From positions 1 through 55,315 of the forward strand of contig SDUX01000096.1 of the NCBI GenBank assembly GCA_008729055.1: DNA of 55,315 nucleotides, written 5' to 3'. Source of the DNA: Pyropia haitanensis (taxonomy: Eukaryota > Rhodophyta > Bangiophyceae > Bangiales > Bangiaceae). Positions 1 through 8,942 of this stretch are shown here, one piece after another. The notes below the pieces were generated by a model that saw nothing but the letters and a program-made list of their open reading frames with translations, made no database searches and had not been told where the DNA came from. Position 1 is the stretch's first letter. The number at the start of each line of letters is the position of its first letter. The position numbers were made by a program, and so were the translations under genes.

Positions 1-69
1 CGTGCCAAGCCTCGAAGACTGTCTCTCTGCCTCTGCCTGCCGCATCACCCACTCACGGTCCGGGCTGCA

Positions 70-1221
70 ATGCCGAAAAAGAAAATTCTGCTTCGCTCCT
101 CCTGGCAGACCGTTAACATCGGCGACATCGCTCATACGCCGGGAATGCTGACATTGCTGGAGCGCCACTGCCCGGACTACGAGATTACCCTCTGGCCAAG
201 CCATGTGAACAACGGGGTCGAGGAAATCCTGCGGGAGCGGTTTCCGAAACTGAAAATCGCGAAAAATGCTGACGAAAGAAAGGAAGCGTTCGAGACAAAT
301 GACTTTCTCCTGCACGGATCCGGTCCCAGCATCGTAGCGCAGAAATCAATCATCGAATGGAGCGAGAAAACCGGGAAGCCCTACGGTATCGGTGGAGTGA
401 CCTGGAGATACTCGGAAGAGGGGCTTGATGTGATCAACCGGTCGGCCTTTACCTTTTTCCGGGACTCGGTTTCGCTTCAGGTGGCAAAAGACAATGGCGG
501 CACCTGTCCGATTATGGAGTTCGGGCCCGATGCGACCTTTGCCTGTGATCTCAGTGCCGACGATGCCGCCTCCGCCTGGCTTGAAGAAGTTGGATTGGAG
601 GAGGGGAAATTCATGTGCTGTATCCCCAAGCTGCGCAACACGCCCTACTGGGAAGTGAAAGAAGGCTACAAGTTTGATCCGGTGAAGCATGCCCGGAACG
701 AGGAAATGAAGAAGCACGATATCGGCCCGCTTCGAAATGCAGTCATCGCAGTTGTGAGGGAGACCGGGATGAAAGTTCTCCTCTGTCCGGAAGATGCTAC
801 TCACATGAAGCTCAACAAGGAGATGATCTACGACAAACTTCCAGCCGATGTGAAGCAGCAAGTCGTCTGGCGGGAAAGCTATTGGCTCACTGATTTCGCC
901 ACGAGTGTTTACACCCGCAGTGCCGGTCTCTTCGGTAACGAGCAGCACAGCCCGATTCTCTGCATTGGTCACGGCATTCCTGCCATCGTCTGCCGCTACA
1001 AGGAACAGACCAGTAAAGGATTCATGTGGAAAGACATTGGACTCTCCGAGTGGCTCTTTGATCACGATCTCGACGAAGCTGAGAAGGGTCTCACTCCGGC
1101 GGTGCTCGCTATCGCCACGGATAAGAAAACAGCCCGCGCCAGGGCGCTTGAGGGCAAAGCCGTTGCAGATGCCCGGATGAAGCGAATGATGGAAGCCCTC
1201 CGCGAAACGGTGGAAAGTTGA
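70..1221 (+). CDS. polysaccharide pyruvyl transferase family protein
   Basis: A 383-residue protein without signal peptide or membrane segment. The N-terminal RSSWQTVNIGDIAHTPG resembles the start of polysaccharide pyruvyl transferase-like (PF04230) proteins, where a nucleotide-sugar-binding Rossmann-like half begins with a G-D-x-x region; LLHGSGPSI and a C-terminal FGNEQHSPILCIGHGIPAI stretch fit the GT-B-like layout of that family. Members transfer ketal pyruvate onto exopolysaccharide or cell-wall sugars, but many verrucomicrobial paralogues are uncharacterised, so the substrate is unknown. The reading frame is intact, unlike those downstream. It converges on the LysM-type gene on the other strand, with 18 bp between the stop codons. 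The ATG at 70 is the first in-frame start in the window; no strong ribosome binding site precedes it. Confidence 0.7.
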   Translation: MPKKKILLRSSWQTVNIGDIAHTPGMLTLLERHCPDYEITLWPSHVNNGVEEILRERFPKLKIAKNADERKEAFETNDFLLHGSGPSIVAQKSIIEWSEKTGKPYGIGGVTWRYSEEGLDVINRSAFTFFRDSVSLQVAKDNGGTCPIMEFGPDATFACDLSADDAASAWLEEVGLEEGKFMCCIPKLRNTPYWEVKEGYKFDPVKHARNEEMKKHDIGPLRNAVIAVVRETGMKVLLCPEDATHMKLNKEMIYDKLPADVKQQVVWRESYWLTDFATSVYTRSAGLFGNEQHSPILCIGHGIPAIVCRYKEQTSKGFMWKDIGLSEWLFDHDLDEAEKGLTPAVLAIATDKKTARARALEGKAVADARMKRMMEALRETVES

Positions 1222-1239
1222 TCCGGGACGGCCCCGGAG

Positions 1240-2033
1240 TCAGTCCACCGGCGTGATGAGAATCCTGCTTCCGTCGATTTCGTAGCTGCACCGTGCCAGG
1301 CTGGTGATGTATCGGAGCGCCTCGGCAGCGGAACGTTGCTGAGACGCAGCGTGATTTTCGTATTGGCGAACTGTTCCGCCTCTTCGAGAACGAGCTGGGC
1401 ATCGATCTCCGGAAGCATCGGGTTCTCATGCTCAATCAGATCCTGTCGGAACCGGGCGAGAGCATTCTCCAGTGAGGCGTCTTCCAGGTTGATCTCACGG
1501 ATTACGATCTTTTTGAGGGAATCCTCGAGCGAACTTTCAGGAAAGAGATTTCCCTGCAATCTTTCCTCGGGAATGAGGAGGATCTGGCCCGGTTCGAGAG
1601 TGTCTTCGGAAAAACGGTTCGCTTCTTTGAGCCGCGCCACCGAAAGGCCGTATTTCCGCGCGATACTGAAAAGAGTGTCACCGGTTCTGACGAGGTGGGA
1701 TTCGACCATTCGGCTGGCCTGTTCGGTTTGCAGTTCGCGGCTGCGGATAAATTGCCTGTTGTAGGCGTCCCGACGTTTTTCTGTGAGAGGCGTGATCGGG
1801 AGAAGAATTTTCGCCCCGGGCGGAAGGGCTTCGATGGCTTTCCCGTAGTCTGCTTGCTTCCATAGTGCTGGATATTCCTCGAGGGCTCGCGCTGAATCGG
1901 CGGCGTGGATCGCGTCGACTTCCGATTGCCGGAGTTTCGGAAGCTCCGAATCCTCATTCCCCGGGCGGGCTGGTAAACCTGGCTCCTGCGGAACTTCCGC
2001 GGAGGACGCACAGGGTGCAGAATTCAGTGACAC
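1240..2033 (-). CDS. LysM domain protein with C-terminal STN-like domain (frameshifted)
   Basis: Residues about 112-155, counted from a provisional GTG at 2033, form a clear LysM peptidoglycan-binding motif (VRTGDTLFSIARKYGLS, then LEPGQILLIP). The part after residue ~175 (KKIVIREINLEDASLENAL, then ITLRLSNVPL) resembles the secretin/TonB short N-terminal fold common in verrucomicrobial exported proteins. Near 1328 one base seems to be missing; reading on in the other frame gives ALRYITSLARCSYEIDGSRI and a stop at 1240-1242, the natural end of such a domain. The start is unsure: upstream sequence up to about 2236 is open in another frame and may hold the true N-terminus and export signal. The role is probably cell-envelope or pilus-associated, inferred from LysM and the nearby pilT genes. 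Confidence 0.6.
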
Positions 2034-2335
2034 TGTCTTTTCTGCGTTTCAGCGGGAAACCCGGCCGAATCGACGAGCTGCCCGTGAATGAAACATCCGG
2101 TCCGGACCGTTCTGATCACTTCGATGTAGGCGATGATCTGATCATCCCAGCTGGTGACGCTGAAAGGAAGCCGTGTCTTCCTCGTCCGGTCGCAAGAAGT
2201 GGACGGCCGGTGCCGGCCAGGAGAAAACGCTTCCATTCGATTGTTGTAGCGATCAGCGCCGACAATTAGGAGATAATGCCATAAGCGCTGATCATATCGA
2301 CCTGAACGAGACCCGGCTGAACCCGACCGCGACCA

Positions 2336-2947
2336 TCACGCGGGGAAGTTCACGAAAGGCAAACCGCCCACGGCTTCTTTCAGGATGGAAGAAATGGAAA
2401 TCGAATTGTGGCTCTGATTGATCAGACACCGGTGATTTTGATTCGATAACCGGATTCGCCCGGGAAATTTTTCGGCGGGACGCCGGCGCATTCCGTCGAT
2501 AGCGTGCAGCACGTCATTGATCGATTGTCGCAAGCGATTTGTTTCGGGATTTCAAATCGAGAGTCGCCAGATCGTTGATCTTCCCCTTGGAATGGATTGG
2601 CTTTCAAAACTGCTTCGTAGAAACGGAATCTGGACCTGAAACGAACCTGCTCCCGGATAGGCTCCATTGAGTTTTCGACCAGAGGGCCAGTTGATCCAGC
2701 GTGATCCGAATAATATCTTTGTGAGCTCCGGGGATTGTAAACCGGCTGAGGTGCATCTCCGAAAAATCTCCCGTTAGCTTTGAGGATTTCCTGGCCGTAT
2801 GCTCTCGCCCTGAAGACTGATCCGCAGTCGCCTTCTTGAGAAAGTTTGGGCGACGACACATGGTGTTGAGTGTTAAAGCTCGCGATTCTCGCTGAAGGCG
2901 CTGAAATGGCGAGGGAAACCAGGCCGATAAAGAGACAGCGTTTTCAT
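2336..2947 (-). pseudogene. secreted protein, frame broken several times
   Basis: ATG at 2947 opens MKTLSL and, after one frame change, FIGLVSLAISAPSA, a convincing signal peptide. The remainder is spread over all three minus-strand frames: one carries KINDLATLDLKSRNKSLATI and the next continues SINDVLHAIDGM and SISSILKEAVGGLPF to a stop at 2336. The two fragments join naturally, as in the STN-like part of the gene downstream. At least three indels are needed to make one chain, so the middle cannot be read reliably. I infer an exported protein of about 200 residues in the same unit as the LysM gene. It could be a true pseudogene, but the density of breaks matches the pilT genes next door and suggests poor sequence quality. 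Confidence 0.4.
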
Positions 2948-3142
2948 GAGAGGGATCGTGGTGCCTCGCGAGAGAGCCGCTCCTGTGCGTCACATCCTCC
3001 ATCGTGCAGTGGTGGCGATTGGGAGAGAATTGACTCTTTCCGACCCGGGTCGGTTTCCGGACCCCTTTTGGCAGGCAGCTCCACCGGTATTCGTCCAAAA
3101 CTGTCGCGAGGTGAGCCTGTGCCGGCCCACAGTCCGCGCACG

Positions 3143-3417
3143 TCATCGTGTATCAGTGGGGTATCGTTTTCGAAATTCGGAAGCAGTCATTTCCTGAGCG
3201 AGGACTACCCCTCCTTTCGTTGCGTCTTCGAGAAGCGATAGCGGGGGCCGTCCGGCGCTGTGTGGAGGATCACCTGATACCGCGATGAATTAAGGCTGCC
3301 GACCACCGGGAACTCATATGATGTTTCCGATTCGGACTTGCCGGAATCTCCACAGCTCCCGTTCAGCAGTCCCGCGAGGACCGGAAAGAGGAAACAACGG
3401 AGCGTGCGCCTTTTCAT
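3143..3417 (-). CDS. small lipoprotein (one frameshift)
   Basis: ATG at 3417 starts MKRRTLRCFLFPVLAGLLNG followed by Ser-Cys: a charged n-region, a hydrophobic stretch and a lipobox-like end with Cys22. The mature part contains YQVILHTAPDGPRY; one frame change near 3238 then gives LLEDATKGGVVLAQEMTASEF and a stop at 3143. This short core, an aspartate-containing strand, then VVLA, then an acidic helix ending in F, resembles many small verrucomicrobial and planctomycetal lipoproteins of unknown role. Total length is about 91 residues. It is the first recognisable gene of a minus-strand group that runs on to the secreted and LysM proteins and is divergent from pilT. Function unknown. Confidence 0.55.
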
Positions 3418-3604
3418 CCATCGAGGGCTATCAGGTGGAGACGGAAATAAAAGCCCAATCAGACGTTGTGGAATTTTCGGTTTTTCGCTTGCTTCAATTC
3501 GCGCCAATTCGAATACTCTGACAATTGCGCCCGGGTTCCTGACAAAAACTGAAAAAGGAATTTTGGCGTTGTGAATTTTTATCACTTTCCTCTACGATCC
3601 CGAT

Positions 3605-4725
3605 ATGTCCGATACGATAGCCATTCTTGATCACGTCGACGAATACCTTCGCCTCGCGCAGGAATACGACGTTTCTGATGTTCACCTAGCCCCGAATTCG
3701 CAGCCGAAGTGGCGTCGTTTCGGCCTTCTCCAGCCAATCTGGGAAAACGGTGACATCATCACACCGGGAGCAAACCGAGAAACTGGCTCGAGGTTATCTA
3801 CCCGAAGCGGAATTGAGCCGTCTCGAAGAGAAAGGTGATGTCGATTTTGCCTACGCCCCGGATTTTGGTCGTTTCCGTGCCTCGGTCGTGAAGACACGGG
3901 TGGGATGGGAAATGGTCTTCCGCGTAATCAGTACCGAGCTGCGATCGATGGATGAGCTGGGGCTGCCTGATGCAATTAAACCGTTGCTCGAGTACCACAA
4001 CGGACTCGTTCTCGTGACAGGGGCTGTGGGATCAGGTAAGTCGACGACGCTGGCAGCATTGATCAACCAGATCAATCAACAGCGGAGCGTCACATCATTA
4101 CCCTGGAAGACCCGATCGAATATGTGATCGAGTCGGACGGCTGTCACGTGAACCAGCGTGAGGTTCATACCCCATTACCGAAAGTTTCTCTCATGCGCTT
4201 CGGGCGGCCCTGCGGAGGATCCTGATGTAATCATGGTGGGGGGAGATGCGCGATCTGGAAACCATTTCCCTCGCGATCACAGCAGCGGAAACGGGGCACC
4301 TCGTTCTCGCGACGCTTCACACTGGCAGTGCCGCCCGTACTCTTGACCGGATTCTCGACGTGTTCCCCACGGAACAGCGGGAACAAATCCGGATCATGGT
4401 TGGGGAATCACTTCGGGGATTGTTTCCCAGCAGCTCGTTCCGAAAAAGGACGGAACCGGGCGGGAGCTCGCTCTTGAATTGCTTGTGAACACCCCCGCTG
4501 TTTCCGCGCTGATTCGGGACGGAAAAACATTCATGCTTCCGGGTGTGATGCAGACGGGTAAGAAAGTGGGCATGATCATGATGGACGACGCCCTGATTGA
4601 ACTCTACCACGAAGGACTCATTTCCAGAGACGAGGCGATCGGGTCGTGCGATCGATCCGAACACCATTCGAACCGGCAATCGGCGAGTAATTTTTTCCCA
4701 CGTAACTTTTTTGTCATGGCAGTAA
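3605..4725 (+). CDS. pilT: PilT-family type IV pilus retraction ATPase (copy 1, multiply frameshifted)
   Basis: Cytoplasmic hexameric ATPase that powers pilus retraction and twitching. The N-terminus has the PilT signature [20 protein letters not shown]. All motor motifs are present when frames are followed: Walker [11 protein letters not shown] near 4022, the Asp-box region [17 protein letters not shown] near 4091, Walker [14 protein letters not shown] near 4210-4250 and the His box [13 protein letters not shown] near 4300. About seven single-base changes interrupt the frame (near 3769, 4089, 4172, 4205, 4237, 4424 and 4645), one being an extra G in a G run. Intact length would be about 370 residues. 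The end is uncertain: the preferred frame stops at 4723-4725, overlapping the second copy's ATG at 4716; another frame stops at 4690. The frame damage is more likely technical than biological. Confidence 0.85.
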
Positions 4726-5830
4726 TTGACCAATATTTCAAACACCTGGTGGAATCCGGGGCTTCTGATTTGCACCTCAGTGAGGGGCAGCCTCCGAAAA
4801 TGAGAACGCACGGAGCGATCACACCGATCGCTGAAGGCATTCTCGAGCACGACACGCTCAACCACATGCTCTCCGAGATCTGTGTGGATCATGCGTATGA
4901 ACGCTTTCTGAGAAGGGGGACCTCGACTTTGCCTACGAAATGGATGAGGAGTCGCGCTTTCGCTGCAACTACTTCAAACAGAAGAACGGACTTGGTGCCG
5001 TTTTCCGTCTCATCCCGACAAAGATCAAAAACCATTCAGGAACTGAACGTACCCGAGACGATTGAATCCTTCGGAGACATGAGGAGTGGACTCGTTCTGG
5101 TCACGGGACCGGACCGGTTCCGGGAAGTCCACGACACTGGCAGCACTGATCGATTACATCAACCGAACCTACGCCCGTCACATTATCACGGTGGAGGAAC
5201 CGATCGAGTTTGTTCACAACAACAAGAAATCGACCATCTCCCAGCGTGAAGTCCCGATTCACACCCCTTCGTTCGCTGACGGTCTCCGGGCCTCTCTGCG
5301 TGAGGATGCGGACATCGTTCTGGTGGGGGAGATGCGTGATCTGGAAACGATTTCACTCGCTCTCACCGCTGCGGAAACGGGGCTGCTTGTTTTTGGAACG
5401 CTGCACACGAACAACGCGCGGAAGACTGTCGACCGACTCGTCGACGTATTCCCGTCAGATCAACAGGCTCAGGTCCGGACGATGCTTGCCGGCTCGCTTC
5501 GCGGCGTGGTAGCCCAACTTCTCCTGAAGCGGGATGATCAGCCGGGCCGTGTTGCCGTGAATGAAATTCTCGTTTCCACACCGGCCGTGAGTTCCGTGAT
5601 TCGGAAGGTTCCACCCAGAAGCTTTACGACATCATCACCGGCGGTAAGGAATACGGCATGCAGTTCATGGATGACGCGATCTGGGCCAAGCTCGTAGGCG
5701 GACAGGTTTCCGCCCTGGAAGCTTACATGAAAGCGATCGACAAGAGCCGCTTTGCGAATGCACTGCCGCCGGAACATGCAGAACTGGGTAACTCGGGTGG
5801 TGGATCCGGGACGACTGATCTTCAACACGA
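4716..5830 (+). CDS. pilT: PilT-family type IV pilus retraction ATPase (copy 2, frameshifted)
   Basis: A second PilT/PilU-type ATPase directly follows the first. Its N-terminus VESGASDLHLSEGQPPKMR is typical. Walker A ([12 protein letters not shown], after removing an extra G near 5111), ITVEEPIEFVHNNK, Walker [21 protein letters not shown] and the His-box GLLVFGTLHTNNARK are all recognisable. Further breaks lie near 4911 and 5606. The C-terminus contains a Gly/Ser-rich stretch (ELGNSGGGSGTTD) and its exact stop is unclear because the frame stays open into the convergent ompA-like gene; 5830 is an estimate. Tandem pilT/pilU pairs are usual in twitching bacteria, one being the main retraction motor and the other an accessory motor. 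Which copy is which cannot be told from the sequence. Confidence 0.85.
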
Positions 5831-5833
5831 GCG

Positions 5834-6412
5834 CTACAACACCCGGATCTCAATTCGCCGGTTTGCATCTCTGGCCTCCTTCGAATTTCCTTCGATGAGA
5901 GGTCGGTTGTTGGCGTAGCCTACTGTCTCAAGTCGGCTGGAGTCGATGCCCCTGGACGCCAGATAAGCGGCCGCGGAAGCAGCGCGGGCTTCGGAGAGAG
6001 CCTGGTCGTAGTGTAGATTCGCATCGGTATGACCTTCGATCATGATGCGGGCCCCGGGGTTTTCCTGAAGATATTCAAAAACCTTGTCGAGCTCCGCCTC
6101 CGCTCCGGGTGTAAGAACAGAAGAGAGGGAGCCGAAATTCATAGGCTCCAGGCCGAGCTCGGTGTTCAGCGTCGGCTGAAAGTCCACCGAGACAACTTTC
6201 CCGAAAATTCGTTCCAATGCTGCAGGAGAGTAGCCCGCGAGCAAAGTTGCCAGCTTGGCGCTGTATTCGCTATACTGATCTTTGGGTCTCCCGCTGTCCA
6301 GCGAGATATAGGTGGCTATTGACTCCGCCGTAATGGTCTGGCCTTCAGCTGTTTCTGCAAACAACGAAACCACAATACATAGAAGCGCGAGCCACAGCTT
6401 TGTGGCTGTCAT
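5834..6412 (-). CDS. OmpA-family outer-membrane/peptidoglycan-binding protein
   Basis: 192 residues: an N-terminal signal peptide (MTATKLWLALLCIVVSLFAE), a ~75-residue spacer without clear similarity, and a C-terminal OmpA-like domain from about residue 95. The domain carries IMIEGHTDANLHYDQALSEA, followed by AASAAAYLASRGIDSSRL and the terminal RDANRRIEIRVL; the Asp and Arg that grip diaminopimelate in this family are present (HTDA; ANRRIEI). There is no beta-barrel segment, so it is probably periplasmic and peptidoglycan-bound rather than a porin. It converges on the second pilT gene. A TATAAT hexamer at about 6450 on the minus strand upstream of the ATG could be its -10 element, although no good -35 is seen. 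Confidence 0.8.
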   Translation of the reverse strand: MTATKLWLALLCIVVSLFAETAEGQTITAESIATYISLDSGRPKDQYSEYSAKLATLLAGYSPAALERIFGKVVSVDFQPTLNTELGLEPMNFGSLSSVLTPGAEAELDKVFEYLQENPGARIMIEGHTDANLHYDQALSEARAASAAAYLASRGIDSSRLETVGYANNRPLIEGNSKEARDANRRIEIRVL

Positions 6413-6462
6413 AACGCAATTTTCTCATAAATTATTGAATTTACAATAATTATATCACTTTT

Positions 6463-6624
6463 TTAGAAATCTCCGACCATCCATCCAACGATCAAGAGAA
6501 TGAAGGCAGCGAAAAAGATGCTTCCGGTTCCTTTCGGGTCAAAACCTGTAAAAATCGCAACGATGGAGCTGAGAAGAAACAGAACTCCAATGCTGATTAG
6601 AATCCCGGCTACAATGCGTTTCAT
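6463..6624 (-). CDS. small two-helix membrane protein (53 residues)
   Basis: A short open frame with ATG at 6622-6624 and TAA at 6463-6465. It encodes MKRIVAGILISIGVLFLLSS, continuing to a polar turn (TGFDPKGTG) and a second hydrophobic helix (SIFFAAFILLIVGWMVGD). A Lys-Arg start and two apolar stretches are the usual design of small inner-membrane proteins. It lies between lysS and the ompA-like gene, all on the minus strand. No family was recognised; two-helix verrucomicrobial proteins of this size are often uncharacterised. The alternating hydrophobic content makes chance unlikely, but expression is unproven. Confidence 0.6.
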   Translation of the reverse strand: MKRIVAGILISIGVLFLLSSIVAIFTGFDPKGTGSIFFAAFILLIVGWMVGDF

Positions 6625-6650
6625 GAGAAGGTCCCATGATAGAGCATCGA

Positions 6651-6679
6651 ACCCTGTTCAGTCGAGGACTAAACAGGGT
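6651..6679. repeat. ACAGGGT repeat, array C (inverted pair)
   Basis: ACCCTGTT at 6651-6658 and AACAGGGT at 6672-6679 face each other across 13 bases; the inner AGTC and GACT also pair, so the whole could fold as a hairpin. The spacing equals that of the first two units in the arrays near 14.0 and 26.6 kb. It sits just 3' of lysS. Confidence 0.7.
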
Positions 6680-6697
6680 CGGGTTTTCCTGTTCATA

Positions 6698-8176
6698 CTA
6701 TGCCTCCCGCCGCTTCAGCTGCGGAAAGAGCACGACGTCGCGAATGGGACTCGGCCCGGTCAGCATCATCATGAGGCGATCGATACCGATGCCGATGCAC
6801 CTGCCGGAGGCATGCCGTATTCGAGGGCGAGGAGAAAGTCCTCGTCGATTTTCTGGATTTCTTCCCCGGCCTGTTCCTCGAGCCGCTCGCGCTGGACGTC
6901 GGGATCGTTGAGCTCGGAGTAGCCGGGTGAAATTTCGGCTCCGTTGATAATGAGTTCGTAGACGTCGACAATGCTGTCGTCGCTTGTGTTCTGCTTCGCG
7001 AGAGGGACGAGCTCCTTGGAAACGTGGGTCACGAAAATCGGATCGATCGATTTTCCTCGACGAGCTTTTCGAAAACCTGCTGAGAAACTTCGTAGTCTTC
7101 CATTTCGGGGGAAATCTCGACTCCGAGTTCCTCGCAGCGGGCGCGGCGTCCCGCTGCGTCAAGATCCCACCAGTCGGCTCCGGCGGCATCGGCGACGAGT
7201 TCCTTGTAGGGAGCGCGCTTCCAGGGGCGCGAGAGGTTGATCGTTTTGGTGACTTCGCCCTCGGCGTTTTTGTGTTCGATTTTCAAGCCACCGCAGAATT
7301 TCTCGGCAAGAGTGCAGACGAGATCCTCGACCATGTCGGCCATCTGCTCGAAGTCGGCGTAGGCCCAGTAGGCTTCGAGCATGGTGAATTCGGGATTGTG
7401 GCGGCGGCTGATGCCTTCATTGCGGAAGCTTCGGTTGAGTTCGAAAACCTTGTCGAATCCGCCGACGAGAAGCCGCTTCAGGTAGAGCTCCGGCGCAATA
7501 CGAAGATACATGTCCATGCCGAGCGCGTTGTGACGCGTCTCAAAAGGTTGAGCGGCGGCTCCGCCGGGAACGTCCTGGAGCATTGGCGTTTCCACTTCGA
7601 GAAAGCCTTTGTCGCCGAGGTAGCGGCGGATTTCGGCGACCATGCGGCAACGCTGGAGAAAGACTTCGCGGGAACGCTCGTTTGCAATGAGGTCAAGGTA
7701 GCGCTGGCGGTATTTGATTGCGGATCAACGACGCCGTGAAATTTATCCGGCATCGGACGGAGTGATTTCGAAAGCACGGTGATCGTGTTCGCTTTGACCG
7801 ACGGCTCGCCCACTTTCGTGGTGAAGGTTTCACCTTCCACCCCGATCCAGTCACCGATGTCGAGCTGCTTGTAGGCGGCCCATTGTTCTTCGCCGACCTG
7901 CTTCTGGTTCACGAAAATCTGGATGCGACCATGGATGTCGGAGATGTCGAGAAAGTTGCTTTTTCCCATGTCGCGCAGGGCGGTGATGCGCCCGGCAATA
8001 CGAACCTGCTTTTCCTCCTCGAAATTTTCCCGCAATGCGGCGGGTGAATCCGTGATCTCGAACTTTTTTCCAAAAGGGTCGACGCCCATTTCGCGGAGCG
8101 AATCGAGCTTTTCACGACGGACTTTCAGGAGTTCGCCAAGGTCTTCGTTATTTTCGGCAGGATTTTCCTCTGACAT
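6698..8176 (-). CDS. lysS: lysyl-tRNA synthetase, class II (three frameshifts)
   Basis: Charges tRNA-Lys; cytoplasmic homodimer. The N-terminal OB-fold anticodon-binding domain is visible (VRIAGRITALRDMGKSNFLD, then GRIQIFVNQ). The catalytic part has motif 1 (FLEVETPMLQDVPGGA), motif 2 (FDKVFELNRSFRNEGISRRH followed by NPEFTMLEAY) and motif 3 (GIGIDRLMMMLTGPSPIRDV). Breaks occur near 7725 (before IKYRQRYLDLIANERSREVF), 7045 and 6800; intact length would be about 492 residues, normal for the family. An essential single-copy enzyme is unlikely to be truly broken, so these are probably sequence errors. It is divergent from the metallophosphoesterase gene, with 35 bp between the start codons. Confidence 0.93.
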
Positions 8177-8211
8177 GGGGCTGGCTTGGGAATAGGTTCA
8201 AGAGCGCAAGA

Positions 8212-8928
8212 ATGATCGACGCTGAAGAAAAATCAACCGAAGTTGCGGCCGAAAAGAACGGGGAGGTGTTTTCCTGCGAAGACATCACCGATGAAGTTGT
8301 TCTCGATTCGCGTCTCGGTATTTTTCATCGGACGGAGCGCTGGCTGGCGGCATCGGATTTGCATTTCGGGTATGAAGTGAGCCGGAGGGCCGAGGGCGGG
8401 CTCTGGCCGATGTGGGGAATGGAGGCAATTGTGCGGCGCTTGCGCGACATGGTCGGGACGTGGAATCCGGATCGGCTCATTCTCGTGGGCGATGTCGTTG
8501 ATAGCGCAGCAGCTCCGCAGGAAGCGGTTGCCTGGCTCGGTATGTTGTCGGAACTGGGACCGGAGCTGATCCTGATAGAGGGAAATCACGATCGCGGTGA
8601 GGTTCGGCGGGCTTTTAATTTTCTCCCTTCGTATGTGACCGGAGAGTTTTTCTTTCATCATGGTCACTGGGACCTGTGCGAGCGGGAAGGAGCGTGTCGG
8701 ATCGAGGTGACGGGACATTTGCATCCGTCGGTCCGCTTTGCCGATGGCGCGGGTTTGTCATTGAGGCTGCCTGCGCTCACGCGCGAGGTTTTTTCCGGCG
8801 GCGATGAAGTCTGGCGGCTTCCCGCATTTTCCCCGTGGGCAGGAGGCCATCCGGTGCGCGCAATTGACAGCAGGAGTGACCTTCAGCAGTGGGCCTGTGG
8901 AGGAGGAAGAATTATCGAAGTAGAGTAG
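8212..8928 (+). CDS. calcineurin-like metallophosphoesterase, PdeM-like
   Basis: 238 residues with the complete di-metal phosphoesterase signature: ASDLHFGYE (Asp49, His51), LVGDVVD (Asp94), EGNHDRGE (Asn125, His126), HHGHWD (near 150) and VTGHLHPS (His169, His171). The compact length and the GHLHP ending match the PdeM-like subgroup (ligase-associated DNA damage response endonuclease and archaeal MJ0037-type proteins). In other bacteria that subgroup sits next to DNA ligase, exonuclease and Lhr-type helicase genes; none is adjacent here. The substrate is therefore open. It is followed, 14 bp downstream, by an SDR gene on the same strand, so the two are probably cotranscribed. The extra ~30 N-terminal residues before the core are acidic and without obvious function; the start may be later. 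Confidence 0.8.
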   Translation: MIDAEEKSTEVAAEKNGEVFSCEDITDEVVLDSRLGIFHRTERWLAASDLHFGYEVSRRAEGGLWPMWGMEAIVRRLRDMVGTWNPDRLILVGDVVDSAAAPQEAVAWLGMLSELGPELILIEGNHDRGEVRRAFNFLPSYVTGEFFFHHGHWDLCEREGACRIEVTGHLHPSVRFADGAGLSLRLPALTREVFSGGDEVWRLPAFSPWAGGHPVRAIDSRSDLQQWACGGGRIIEVE

Positions 8929-8942
8929 GATAGAATTGAAAA

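Noticed and set aside
2944..3141. 65-residue minus-strand frame between the lipoprotein and secreted protein
   Set aside because: Its GTG and TGA overlap the neighbouring stop and start neatly, suggesting coupling, but composition (Arg/Pro/Ser-rich) looks like a shadow and the region has frame errors.
2604..3146. 180-residue minus-strand frame starting ATGACG
   Set aside because: Crosses the signal peptide of the secreted protein in another frame and has no coherent hydrophobic or motif pattern; parts may belong to the broken gene at 2336-2947.
3573..3592. CRP-like TGTGA/TCAC element ahead of pilT
   Set aside because: Spacing is 7 rather than 6 and only one site is present; no cognate regulator is in the window.
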